Below are positions 24,917-33,158 of a stretch of 64,000 bases of DNA, piece after piece. The stretch's first letter is position 1, and each line of letters starts with the position of its first letter. Source of the DNA: Anaerolineales bacterium (GTDB lineage: Bacteria; Chloroflexota; Anaerolineae; Anaerolineales; Villigracilaceae); the NCBI GenBank assembly GCA_014379595.1, contig JACMLM010000032.1, positions 34,700 through 98,699 of the forward strand. The letters run 5' to 3'. The position numbers and the translations under genes are program-made. A model generated the notes under the pieces. The model saw only the letters and a list, made by a program, of their open reading frames with translations, was not told the DNA's origin and made no database searches.

Positions 24917-25945
24917 ATGCGCCACTATGTAACTGTGGGAATATTGGTCATTGTCGTGACCATTCTCACGTATGCCGGCCTGTACTCTGTAGATCTTTTG
25001 CCGGTAGCGGCGAGTTTGCAGGCAGGGTCAATTAATGATGTGGGGTCCATAGACTGGTTATGGAACTGGGAACTCGTTGTTATGTGTTTCCTATTCTCAC
25101 TTATTGCTGTACCTATGTTTTATAGCTTCGTTGTATTTCGACGGAGAAAAGGCGATACTAGTGATGGCGAACATATGGAAGGCAATACGAACTTAGAAAT
25201 TGCGTGGACTGTCCTTCCCCTCATCCTGGTATTTGCTTTTGCATATATGGGTGCCTACTCTCTGGGTGATATTCGCCGCATGGATCTCGATGCAATGAGT
25301 ATTAAAGTAAGAGCGCAGCAATTTACATGGACATTTGAATATCCCGAATACGGATTCTTTAGCAATGAATTGCATTTGCCTGTAGATCAACAAGTAGTAT
25401 TGAAGATGACCTCGACGGATGTGATCCACTCATTCTGGGTGCCTGAATTCCGCATTAAGCAGGACGTTGTGCCTGGTCGCATCACCGAATATATCGTTAC
25501 TCCGACATTGATCGGCCCATATGAAGTCCGTTGTGCAGAGTTATGTGGCACTTCTCACTATAATATGGAAAATGCTGTTATTGTAGAATCACGTGCTAAT
25601 TTTGATATATGGGTTGCAGAGCAGGTAGCGATTGCAGCTGCAGCAGCTCAAACTCCTGAGGGACAGGGTCAGTTGCTTGCAGTAAAGAATGGCTGTTCAG
25701 GTTGTCACTCAGTGGATGGGACAAGGCTTACTGGCCCTACCTGGTTTGGCATTTATGGCGCCGATGTTGAGCTGGCAGATGGCAGAACAATAGTTGTGGA
25801 TGATGCCTTCATTATTGAATCCATACTTGACCCGAAGGCAAAGGAAGTAGCTGGGTTTTCCCCCACATCCATGCCTACGTATGCAACAGTTTTAACTGAA
25901 GAAGAAATCGCAAATATTATTGCTTATATTAAGACGCTGAGATAA
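24917..25945 (+). CDS. ctaC: Cytochrome c oxidase subunit II with fused cytochrome c domain (caa3 type)
   Basis: 342 residues. An N-terminal hydrophobic segment (5-27) may be a signal anchor, followed by two membrane helices (~50-75 and 95-118). The periplasmic cupredoxin domain carries the CuA ligands His171, Cys206, Cys210, His214 and Met217 ('RCAELCGTSHYNM'). A C-terminal cytochrome c domain follows with the heme motif 'CSGCH' (260-264) and a likely axial Met in 'SPTSMPTYA'. It accepts electrons and passes them to subunit I. The fused cytochrome marks a caa3-type oxidase. GGAG lies seven bases before the ATG. It is the first gene of a co-directional respiration block. Confidence 0.95.
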   Translation: MRHYVTVGILVIVVTILTYAGLYSVDLLPVAASLQAGSINDVGSIDWLWNWELVVMCFLFSLIAVPMFYSFVVFRRRKGDTSDGEHMEGNTNLEIAWTVLPLILVFAFAYMGAYSLGDIRRMDLDAMSIKVRAQQFTWTFEYPEYGFFSNELHLPVDQQVVLKMTSTDVIHSFWVPEFRIKQDVVPGRITEYIVTPTLIGPYEVRCAELCGTSHYNMENAVIVESRANFDIWVAEQVAIAAAAAQTPEGQGQLLAVKNGCSGCHSVDGTRLTGPTWFGIYGADVELADGRTIVVDDAFIIESILDPKAKEVAGFSPTSMPTYATVLTEEEIANIIAYIKTLR

Positions 25946-25962
25946 TTGGCGGAGGCCTTAGG

Positions 25963-27864
25963 ATGAAGAAATTTCTTTCTAGTTCATTAGCACGTGGTTT
26001 AGTGTGGCAGGTGATCGGTACCATTGTGGGTATTGGCCTGATTACAGGTATTCGTGCAGCTATGGGATTACCTACAACTGATTCTGTATTTTTCTTTACT
26101 GAACCCGCCTGGGTATTGGGCGCTTTCCTGGGTGGTTTGTTTTTCCTTTCTGCCAATGGTTCAGTAAGTGATTGGTTCAAGTGGGCACGCGGTATTGATA
26201 CGCCTGAGCATCATGAAGAGCATTACAAAGGCTGGGAGAAATTTGTCAATGTTTCTCTTGACCATAAAGTGATCGGTGTTCAATACACCATGCTTTCTTT
26301 AATACTTATCTGTGTCGGCGGTTTATTCGCTTTGATCTTCCGTACAGAACTTGCCGCTTCCGAGCTTCAATTCCTTACACTTGATATGAAGCTGTTCAAC
26401 CAGAACGGCCCACAGCTTTTTAATACAATGATGTCTTTGCACGGTATGCTGATGATCCAAGGTATTTTGTTGGGCGTCGCCGGCATTATTAACTATGTGG
26501 TTCCGCTTTTGCTTGGCGCGCAGGATATGGCTTTCCCGCGCATGAATGCCTTTTCATTCTGGCTTGGGGTTCCCGGATCGATCATATTGTTGTCGAGTAT
26601 AGTGCTTGGCGGCTTTGATACAGGTTGGACGGGTTATCCGCCGCTTTCGGCGCGTGCTCCCGTGGGCGTGCAGATGTTCTTCCTCGGCGTGTTTTTTCTT
26701 GGCTGGTCATCCATCCTCGGCGGCTTGAATGTAGTAGTGACAGTTGTCCGCGTCCGTGCTCGAAGCATGAACGCATTCCGTATGCCTATTTTTGTGTGGG
26801 CATCCGTGGCTACTTCAATTATCACGATGACCGCTACACAGTTGATCGGTCTCTCGTTCCAATTGGTTATGTTCCAACGTCTCCTCGGTATGGGTTTCTT
26901 TGACCCCGCCAAGGGAGGTAATCCTGTTCTCTATCAACACTTGTTCTGGTTCTATTCACATCCCGCAGTCTATGTATTTGTTTTGCCTGGTCTGGGTGTG
27001 ATCTCTGAACTCTTGCCTGTCTTTGCCCGCAAACCGCTATTTGGTTATCGCTGGATTGCAATGTCTTCACTGGGCATCGCATTGGTCGGTTTTGTAGTTT
27101 GGGCACATCATATGTTCGCTTCCGGCATGAATGAATACCTGCGTGTACCGTTTATGTATAGCACATTATTGGTGGGAGTTCCTACAGGCGTAAAATTCTT
27201 TTCCTGGGTTGCGACCATTTGGAAGGGAAAAATTGATTTCCACACCCCAATGCTTTTTGTGCTGGGAGCCATTGTAGTGTTCCTTTTGGGAGGTATTACC
27301 GGTCCTGTGCTTGCTGCTATTTCGGTGGATCTGCATCTGACGGATACATACTTCATTGTGGGACACTTTCACGATACGATCTTCGGCGGCTTTGTATTCC
27401 CGTTCTTCGCCGCACTGTATTATTGGTTCCCCAAAGCAACGGGCCGTCGCATGAGTGAGACACTAGGCAAGATTCACTTTTGGATTATGACTCCTTCGTT
27501 CCTCGTTTTGCAATTTGGCATGATGCGGATCGGCTTGCTTGGTATGCGCCGACGCATTGTGGACTATGATCCTGCGATGGGTTTTGATTCTACCCATCTC
27601 GTTTTGACCATTGCGGGCTATCTGATTGGCATCTCAGTAGCGATCTTCCTTTACAATTTCTTCAATAGTATGAAGAATGGTGAAAAAGCAGAAGGGAACA
27701 TTTGGAACTCCCGCTCACCCGAATGGCAGGTTCCATCACCCATGCCCATGCACAACTATGACCAGCCTTTTGAAGTTGTTGGTGAACCGTACGACTATGG
27801 TTTGCCTGGATCAAAATATGTTGAATTCGCCGCTGCTACTACGCCTGCTAAGAGCAAGCATTAA
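25963..27864 (+). CDS. ctaD: Cytochrome c oxidase subunit I, A2-type heme-copper oxidase
   Basis: The 633-residue catalytic subunit holding low-spin heme and the heme a3-CuB centre. Seen are the heme ligand region 'SLHGMLMIQG', the CuB His-Tyr region 'FWFYSHPAVYVFVLPGLG' (~residue 330), the 'HHMFASGM' pair and 'HFHDTIFGG' with the two late histidines. The proton-channel glutamate of A1 enzymes (HPEVY) is Ala here and preceded by Tyr-Ser, the YSHPxV form that defines A2 oxidases. About 90 extra N-terminal residues including one or two extra helices precede the core. It follows ctaC by 17 bases. It reduces O2 to water and pumps protons. Confidence 0.95.
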   Translation: MKKFLSSSLARGLVWQVIGTIVGIGLITGIRAAMGLPTTDSVFFFTEPAWVLGAFLGGLFFLSANGSVSDWFKWARGIDTPEHHEEHYKGWEKFVNVSLDHKVIGVQYTMLSLILICVGGLFALIFRTELAASELQFLTLDMKLFNQNGPQLFNTMMSLHGMLMIQGILLGVAGIINYVVPLLLGAQDMAFPRMNAFSFWLGVPGSIILLSSIVLGGFDTGWTGYPPLSARAPVGVQMFFLGVFFLGWSSILGGLNVVVTVVRVRARSMNAFRMPIFVWASVATSIITMTATQLIGLSFQLVMFQRLLGMGFFDPAKGGNPVLYQHLFWFYSHPAVYVFVLPGLGVISELLPVFARKPLFGYRWIAMSSLGIALVGFVVWAHHMFASGMNEYLRVPFMYSTLLVGVPTGVKFFSWVATIWKGKIDFHTPMLFVLGAIVVFLLGGITGPVLAAISVDLHLTDTYFIVGHFHDTIFGGFVFPFFAALYYWFPKATGRRMSETLGKIHFWIMTPSFLVLQFGMMRIGLLGMRRRIVDYDPAMGFDSTHLVLTIAGYLIGISVAIFLYNFFNSMKNGEKAEGNIWNSRSPEWQVPSPMPMHNYDQPFEVVGEPYDYGLPGSKYVEFAAATTPAKSKH

Positions 27865-27882
27865 TAAAGGGCTGAGACTTAA

Positions 27883-28674
27883 ATGACACATACACACGAT
27901 AAATCTTCTGCTCTCCGTCAGGGTGTTTTGATCTTTGTTTATTTGACGGTATTGACCATTCTTGAATATTTTGTAGCAGTCACATTTAATGCCACTTCCA
28001 TTTTGGTAGTTGTGGCTGTTATCAAAGCTGCCTTGGTCATGTATTACTACATGCACATTTACAAGCTGAATGAAGAAAACGAAGGCGATGAAAACTCCTA
28101 TGCATACAAAACAGGAACCAATCGCCTCGGCTTATGGTTCTTCCTGCTTTCCGATGCGTTTGTATTCGCTGGGTTGCTGGTCATGCGCCTCAACCTGCTT
28201 GGTTTTACTCGTCCTCCGTTAAATCAAACCCTTGGCTTTGCTGTTACTGCTGTATTGCTGTTCTCTTCATTTTTTATGAATCGCGGCGAAACTGCCATGG
28301 CACATGGAGATACAAAGGGTTTTATGAATAATGTATTGATCACCTTTGTAATGGGTCTTGGCTTTTTACTGGGTGTGGTAATGGTGGAATGGCGTATCGC
28401 TGCAGAAGAAGGGCTGATCGCCAGCTTTGGCAATCCTGCTACAGGTCCCATGGGCGCGGTCTTCTACATGATGACCGGTATGCATGCCTTCCATGTGTTA
28501 ACAGGTTTGATCTTCCTTTTTGTGGTCTGGAACAATGCGCGTAAAGGCGTATACTCTGCCGAAAAGCATTGGGGTGTCGAAGCTGCCGCAGTCTACTGGC
28601 ACTTTGTAGATCTGGTATGGATATTCTTCTACCCCGCCTTGTATCTGATCGGTACACTTGTACATTTAGATTGA
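27883..28674 (+). CDS. ctaE: Cytochrome c oxidase subunit IV-III fusion
   Basis: 263 residues. Residues ~12-60 ('GVLIFVYLTVLTILEYFVAV', 'IKAALVMYYYMHI') match the small prokaryotic COX4/CtaF-like subunit, normally a separate ~100-residue protein with three helices. Residues ~85-263 are a subunit III with five helices ('GLWFFLLSDAFVFAGLL', 'TGMHAFHVLTGLIFL', 'YWHFVDLVWIFFYPALYLIG'). So the usual ctaF and ctaE are fused with subunit IV first. Subunit III stabilises the oxidase and may channel O2. It sits 18 bases after ctaD, and a strong terminator follows. Confidence 0.88.
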   Translation: MTHTHDKSSALRQGVLIFVYLTVLTILEYFVAVTFNATSILVVVAVIKAALVMYYYMHIYKLNEENEGDENSYAYKTGTNRLGLWFFLLSDAFVFAGLLVMRLNLLGFTRPPLNQTLGFAVTAVLLFSSFFMNRGETAMAHGDTKGFMNNVLITFVMGLGFLLGVVMVEWRIAAEEGLIASFGNPATGPMGAVFYMMTGMHAFHVLTGLIFLFVVWNNARKGVYSAEKHWGVEAAAVYWHFVDLVWIFFYPALYLIGTLVHLD

Positions 28675-28710
28675 TAATCTGTACTAGTATGAATAAAGTA
28701 CGTAGATCAT

Positions 28711-28739
28711 CGGGGCGGCCTAAGGGTCGCCCCGTTTTT
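28711..28739 (+). terminator. Intrinsic terminator after the oxidase structural genes
   Basis: Stem CGGGGCGGCC / GGGTCGCCCCG with a short loop followed by TTTTT. It separates ctaC-D-E from the assembly genes. The latter start only 16 bases later, so partial read-through is likely. Confidence 0.8.
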
Positions 28740-28754
28740 GGAGCATTACTATAA

Positions 28755-29357
28755 ATGGATAAAAGGATTCTCTGGGTTGGTCTTTCATCTCTGGCTGTTG
28801 TAGCAATAGCCGCGTTATTGACTTTGCTTTTTGAAAAACCTGCAAGTTTTCGTGGCACAGCATATGGTGAGCCTTACCCGCCTGCCCCGGAGTTTGAACT
28901 AACACATGCAAGCGGAGAATCATTTCGGCTGAGCGACGAGCGTGATAAGATTGTTTTGCTCTTTTTTGGGTATACATCCTGCCCTGATGTTTGCCCCACA
29001 ACTCTGGCTGAACTGAATGCGGCTTTGTATGAAATTGGCGAAAAAGCGGATTCCGTTCAAGTTGTTTTAGTCTCAGTAGACCCTGAACGAGATAGCCCGC
29101 AAAAGATACAGGAATATGTGGCACGTTTCAATCCATCTTTTATCGGGTTGAGCGGTTCACAGGAAGAACTTGAAAAAATATGGCAGGCCTACGGCGTTTT
29201 TCGTGAAATTGTAGAAGGTGACTCTGCCATGGGCTATATTGTTAACCATACTGCGCGTACCACATTGATCGACACAACTGGCAGCCTGCGCCTCTCTTAC
29301 GGCTTTGAGACCCCAGTGGAAGATATTGTGAACGACCTTGAATTACTGTTGAAGTAA
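28755..29357 (+). CDS. SCO1/SenC copper chaperone for cytochrome oxidase
   Basis: A 200-residue membrane-anchored thioredoxin-fold protein that delivers copper to the CuA site. An N-terminal helix (6-25) anchors it. The copper ligands are Cys76 and Cys80 in 'GYTSCPDVCPTTL' and His164 in 'YIVNHTARTTLID'. Length and spacing are typical. It lies directly after the oxidase genes, which supports its assignment. Redox signalling functions known for some SCO proteins cannot be excluded. Confidence 0.94.
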   Translation: MDKRILWVGLSSLAVVAIAALLTLLFEKPASFRGTAYGEPYPPAPEFELTHASGESFRLSDERDKIVLLFFGYTSCPDVCPTTLAELNAALYEIGEKADSVQVVLVSVDPERDSPQKIQEYVARFNPSFIGLSGSQEELEKIWQAYGVFREIVEGDSAMGYIVNHTARTTLIDTTGSLRLSYGFETPVEDIVNDLELLLK

Positions 29358-29376
29358 CACATTTGAAAGTAAACCT

Positions 29377-29886
29377 ATGCATCCATCTCGAACATCCATA
29401 AAAAGAATCGCGCTCTCCATGTTAATAGGGCTTGTTATGGGCGCCATCATCAGCGAGGTCTCATTTATATTTTTGCGCGAAACTGCAAGGCCTCCAGAAG
29501 TGATAGAGCTTGTGATTCCACGTGGCACAGCGGAACGGGTTGCCAATGGCGAAACTCAACCAGCTATTCCTGATTCCATGACCTTTGTTGTTGGCGATAC
29601 CTTGGTGGTAAAAAATGAAGACACAGCTGACCACGAACTTGGTCCATTGTGGATTCCTGCAGGTTCATCTGCAAGCCTTTCTTTGGATGCAGTTCAATCT
29701 TACGCCTATACCTGTTCATTTCGTCCCAGCAAATATTTCGGCCTGGATGTGCGCGAGGCGCTTACATTTGGCACGCGGGTATCAGGAGTTTTATACACAA
29801 GCCTTCCGTTGGGCGGTTTGATCGCGCTGTACTCCCTCATTTTGCCTGTGAAACGCGCAGCCGAAACTAAAAAAGAAACGCTCTAA
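29377..29886 (+). CDS. Membrane-anchored cupredoxin-like protein of the oxidase cluster
   Basis: 169 residues with an N-terminal helix (~10-32), a beta-rich external domain (~40-130) and a C-terminal helix (~138-158). The external part 'MTFVVGDTLVVKNEDTADHELG' followed by 'SYAYTCSFRPSKYFGLDV' recalls a cupredoxin: one His and one Cys are in place, but a second His and the Met are not evident, so the metal site would be incomplete or different. Two membrane anchors on a cupredoxin are unusual. Its position between SCO and SURF1 suggests a role in copper handling or oxidase assembly. The family is not firmly recognised. Confidence 0.5.
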   Translation: MHPSRTSIKRIALSMLIGLVMGAIISEVSFIFLRETARPPEVIELVIPRGTAERVANGETQPAIPDSMTFVVGDTLVVKNEDTADHELGPLWIPAGSSASLSLDAVQSYAYTCSFRPSKYFGLDVREALTFGTRVSGVLYTSLPLGGLIALYSLILPVKRAAETKKETL

Positions 29887-29927
29887 TACGCAGCGTCTTG
29901 AATGGAAGAAAATTGATCTTGAAAAAA

Positions 29928-30647
29928 ATGTTCAGCTTTAAATGGCTGTTCACGACACTACTTGTCTTCACGGGAACTGCGGTTTGCATCCGCCTCGGTA
30001 TGTGGCAGTTGGATCGTTTGGAGCAGCGCCGTGCTTTCAATGTACAGGTTGAGTCCATGCGTGCGGCAAAATTATTAGATCTAAATCAAAATTTACCAGC
30101 CGATGTTTCTTCAATGGAATGGCGCGCAGTGACAGTTGCTGGTGAATATGATTTTGGGAATCAGATTGCTTTGCGGAACCAATACCACGGTGATCAATAT
30201 GGGTATCATCTTATTACCCCGCTTCTCTTCAGCGGGGAAGCTGTTCTGGTGGATCGCGGCTGGATCCCAGCTGACGGAAATTCTGCGCCCGACGATTGGC
30301 GTCAGTACGATGAGCTAGGTCAGGTAACTGTAACGGGGCAGTTCAGGCTTGGGAAGGCCAAACCAGTTTTCGGCGGAGTGGCTGATGCGGAATTAAGTCC
30401 AGGGCAAAATCGCTTGGATTTTTGGAACAATTTGGATATAACACGTATATCCACGCAGAGTCCATATCCGATTTTATTTGTGTATATTCAACCAAATGTA
30501 ATTGAGGATGATGCAGAACCGCCTATCCCGTATCAACCAGTTTTAGAATTGACCGAAGGCTCGCATTTCGGTTATGCTTTACAGTGGTTTTCATTTGCGG
30601 CAATATTGTTTATTGGTTATCCTTTTTATTTGCGAAAGCAGGAATAG
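29928..30647 (+). CDS. SURF1-family oxidase assembly protein
   Basis: About 239 residues with two membrane helices at the ends and an external domain between them. The family motifs are 'GMWQLDRLEQRRAFN' near the N-terminus, 'RGWIPADG' in the middle and 'GYALQWFSFAAILFIGYPFY' at the C-terminus. SURF1 proteins help insert heme a into subunit I. The start is uncertain. The frame opens at a TTG (29898), and a TTG at 29919 is best spaced from a GGAAGA, while the ATG at 29928 begins directly at the helix. The CtaA-CtaB gene starts six bases after this stop. Confidence 0.88.
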   Translation: MFSFKWLFTTLLVFTGTAVCIRLGMWQLDRLEQRRAFNVQVESMRAAKLLDLNQNLPADVSSMEWRAVTVAGEYDFGNQIALRNQYHGDQYGYHLITPLLFSGEAVLVDRGWIPADGNSAPDDWRQYDELGQVTVTGQFRLGKAKPVFGGVADAELSPGQNRLDFWNNLDITRISTQSPYPILFVYIQPNVIEDDAEPPIPYQPVLELTEGSHFGYALQWFSFAAILFIGYPFYLRKQE

Positions 30648-30652
30648 AAAAT

Positions 30653-31969
30653 ATGAAATATTCTCTTCGATCATCTTTTTCACGTTCAATTTTTGCTCTG
30701 TTCACCATGATGCTTTTATCAACAGTGGCTGGGCGCATTGTTACAGTAACAGGTGCGTCGGCATATTGTACTGGCTGGCCCATATGTATCCCAACCAATC
30801 TTTTGGGATATTGGCAGTTGGCACATCTGGCTTTGGTGGCCCTCACTTCGGTATTCATGATATGGGTATTGAGAAAAGCCTGGCGCGAACAACGTGAACA
30901 AAATTTACTTTTGCCTCTTACAACAATAACTGGCGTGCTGTTTTTTGGTCAGGTTTTTGTAGGCTTAATTCAAGTGTTGCGTGATTATCCAGCACATTTA
31001 ATTGTTTTGCACACACTTACTGCTGTAGCTTTATGGGTTTCGCTTGGAACGTTGGTGTTTGCATCTTGTGTACTCTCACAGGAAGCAGTGAGTATTCCCC
31101 GTTTTGATATTAGTCAAAGAATAAAAGATTTTTTTATTCTTTCAAAACCATTGATCGTCGCGTTGTTATTGGTGACAACCTATGCAGGTTTGGTGGCAGG
31201 CAGTAAAGCATGGCCTTCAGCATCACTCACTTTTTGGACATTGCTTGGTGGTGCATTAGCAGCTGCTGGTTCAAGCGCTTTGAATCAATATATTGATCGC
31301 GAATTGGATAAAAACATGCAGCGCACTGCAAAGCGTCCGCTTGCAGATGGGCGTTTAACCGCAGCCGAAGGATTATCATACGGCCTGGCTTTATGCTTGA
31401 TCAGCTATTATGTGATGGCAGGGTTTGTTAATTTCCTTGCGGCTTTCCTTTCACTGGTGGGTATTTTCTATTATGTAATTCTGTATAGTGTTTTGCTTAA
31501 GAAAGCAACTGTTCAAAACATAGTGATCGGCGGCGGCGCAGGCGCAATTCCACCCATGGTGGGCTGGGCCGCTGCGACTGGTCATCTTGGATTGGCTGCT
31601 TGGATTCTCTTCGCGATTGTATTCATGTGGACGCCGCCTCATTTTTGGGCGTTGGCAATTGTCCGCATGAAAGATTACGAGAAAGCAGGCGTGCCCATGA
31701 TGCCTGTAGTACATGGCGAAGTAAAGACACGCAGGCACATTTTGGTTTATACAATTGAGTTGATCGCTGTAACTTTATTGCTTCCCATCTTTAATTTAGC
31801 CGGGACAGTATATTTAATTTCTGCTTTGGTTTTGGGCGGCTTCCTGCTTTACGCCGCCTGGCAGGTATTTAAGGTTGGTGGAAACAAAGTCGCCTGGACG
31901 ATGTATAGATGGTCAAGTATGTACCTGGCTTTTATTTTTCTAGCAATTGTGATTGATGCAGTGGTCTAA
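30653..31969 (+). CDS. ctaB: Half-size CtaA fused to CtaB (heme A synthase-like / heme O synthase)
   Basis: 438 residues from the ATG at 30653, which has AGGA upstream; the frame opens earlier inside the SURF1 gene. Residues ~10-145 form four helices resembling half of CtaA, with the Cys pair 'YCTGWPICIP' and single histidines in 'QLAHLALVAL' and 'IVLHTLTAVA'. Residues ~150-438 are a UbiA-type prenyltransferase with 'NQYIDRELDKNMQRTAKRPL' and 'WTPPHFWALAI', i.e. CtaB, which farnesylates heme B to heme O. CtaA normally has two four-helix halves (~300 residues); here only one is present. Whether it can oxidise heme O to heme A, perhaps as a dimer, is open. The 3' end overlaps the converging GT87 gene by 38 bases. 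Confidence 0.88.
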   Translation: MKYSLRSSFSRSIFALFTMMLLSTVAGRIVTVTGASAYCTGWPICIPTNLLGYWQLAHLALVALTSVFMIWVLRKAWREQREQNLLLPLTTITGVLFFGQVFVGLIQVLRDYPAHLIVLHTLTAVALWVSLGTLVFASCVLSQEAVSIPRFDISQRIKDFFILSKPLIVALLLVTTYAGLVAGSKAWPSASLTFWTLLGGALAAAGSSALNQYIDRELDKNMQRTAKRPLADGRLTAAEGLSYGLALCLISYYVMAGFVNFLAAFLSLVGIFYYVILYSVLLKKATVQNIVIGGGAGAIPPMVGWAAATGHLGLAAWILFAIVFMWTPPHFWALAIVRMKDYEKAGVPMMPVVHGEVKTRRHILVYTIELIAVTLLLPIFNLAGTVYLISALVLGGFLLYAAWQVFKVGGNKVAWTMYRWSSMYLAFIFLAIVIDAVV

Positions 31970-33158
31970 AAAGAATCATTCCTACTAATAAGCTCAAAGG
32001 CAATGGCAGATAAACAGGCCATTGCTCTTCTTGTCCTTGCACCGTAAAAGTAAAAAGCATCCATATGCCTACAGCCAAAATAATTTGGATAATGACGATC
32101 CATAAATTAGCTTTGTCGCCAAAGCGGTCAGCGACTGCTTTAAAAATGAAAAATAAAGCGGGAAGCATCATAATGTAATTGGTCGTCGCTGTGCGTATAA
32201 CAATCATATTGGTAATAATAAGCGTCAAAGCAATTACCCAATCAAGGCTTTTACTCTCTTGATGAAATCTTACTTGCCACCATTCCCACAACAGCCAGGC
32301 TAATATGATGATAACCAACAATCGCTCTACATTTGAGCCTAATGAAGGAAAGACAATTGTCGTTAAGATGTTTAACGGCGAACCAATATGTGTGTACTGG
32401 GTGTAATCAGTTAGTTGTATTTGCATTTCTGATACCCAGGTTGGTAGGAATAAAAATGAGGAGCCAAACAAAATAATCATTGTGGTGCTTATGGAAAGCG
32501 TTAAACGCCAGCGTTTATTGAATATGCTCCATATACCAATGAGTGGCAGCAATAAAAAGAGCATCTGCGGTTTTGTGGAAGCTAAAGCTAGCGATATACC
32601 GCCTAACACATCGCGCTTTTCTTTGATTAACCACAAACCTAAGATAATTAACAGCGCAGCAACACCAGCAAACTGAACGAGGATAATAGTCCGTACGGCA
32701 TGATACCAAACCATTGTCCAAAGAAGCGTAAAAGCTAAAATTAACGGTGAAGGTGACCATCTGTAGAGACGTAAACTCAAAACTGTTATCAGTACCATGA
32801 TAAATTCTAGGACCACGATTCCAATCGCTTGAGCCCAATCCCAAGTAAAGAACGCCAGGGGAATATAAAAGAAAACTGTATAAAATGGATAGGCAAAACG
32901 TTGAAGATCTTCATCAGGCTTTGCCAGGCGACCATAGATCATGTTCTGTGCGCGTGCAGTTACTTCATCACTATATGGGCTCAAACCTTCAAATACCCAT
33001 GCCTGAGCGCCTACATAGCGTGGGATCGAATCGTTTCCGCCTGGAAAACGAACTGTGAAAGTGTTATGCGTGATGATCACATCGGCAACAAAGATAACTG
33101 GGATCAAAATGACTAGCCCAATAATTGTAGGAAATCCATACACTTTTGATTTTTTCAA
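31932..33158 (-). CDS. GT87-like (DUF2029) membrane glycosyltransferase
   Basis: A 408-residue polytopic protein with about ten helices and the early loop 'GNDSIPRYVGAQAWVFEGL...YSDEV', a pattern of the DUF2029/GT87 group (polyprenyl-phosphate mannose-type transferases such as PimE). The start is a TTG whose last bases overlap the stop of the upstream GT39 gene (TTGA), so translation is probably by re-initiation; no ribosome-binding site is visible. The sugar and acceptor are unknown. The last 38 bases overlap the CtaA-CtaB gene tail to tail. Confidence 0.75.
   Translation of the reverse strand: MKKSKVYGFPTIIGLVILIPVIFVADVIITHNTFTVRFPGGNDSIPRYVGAQAWVFEGLSPYSDEVTARAQNMIYGRLAKPDEDLQRFAYPFYTVFFYIPLAFFTWDWAQAIGIVVLEFIMVLITVLSLRLYRWSPSPLILAFTLLWTMVWYHAVRTIILVQFAGVAALLIILGLWLIKEKRDVLGGISLALASTKPQMLFLLLPLIGIWSIFNKRWRLTLSISTTMIILFGSSFLFLPTWVSEMQIQLTDYTQYTHIGSPLNILTTIVFPSLGSNVERLLVIIILAWLLWEWWQVRFHQESKSLDWVIALTLIITNMIVIRTATTNYIMMLPALFFIFKAVADRFGDKANLWIVIIQIILAVGIWMLFTFTVQGQEEQWPVYLPLPLSLLVGMILFRPLHQSQLLEK

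Noticed and set aside
24708..24932. 74-codon open frame upstream of ctaC
   Set aside because: It has no ribosome-binding site or known pattern, is basic and low in complexity, and its end overlaps the well-supported ctaC start.
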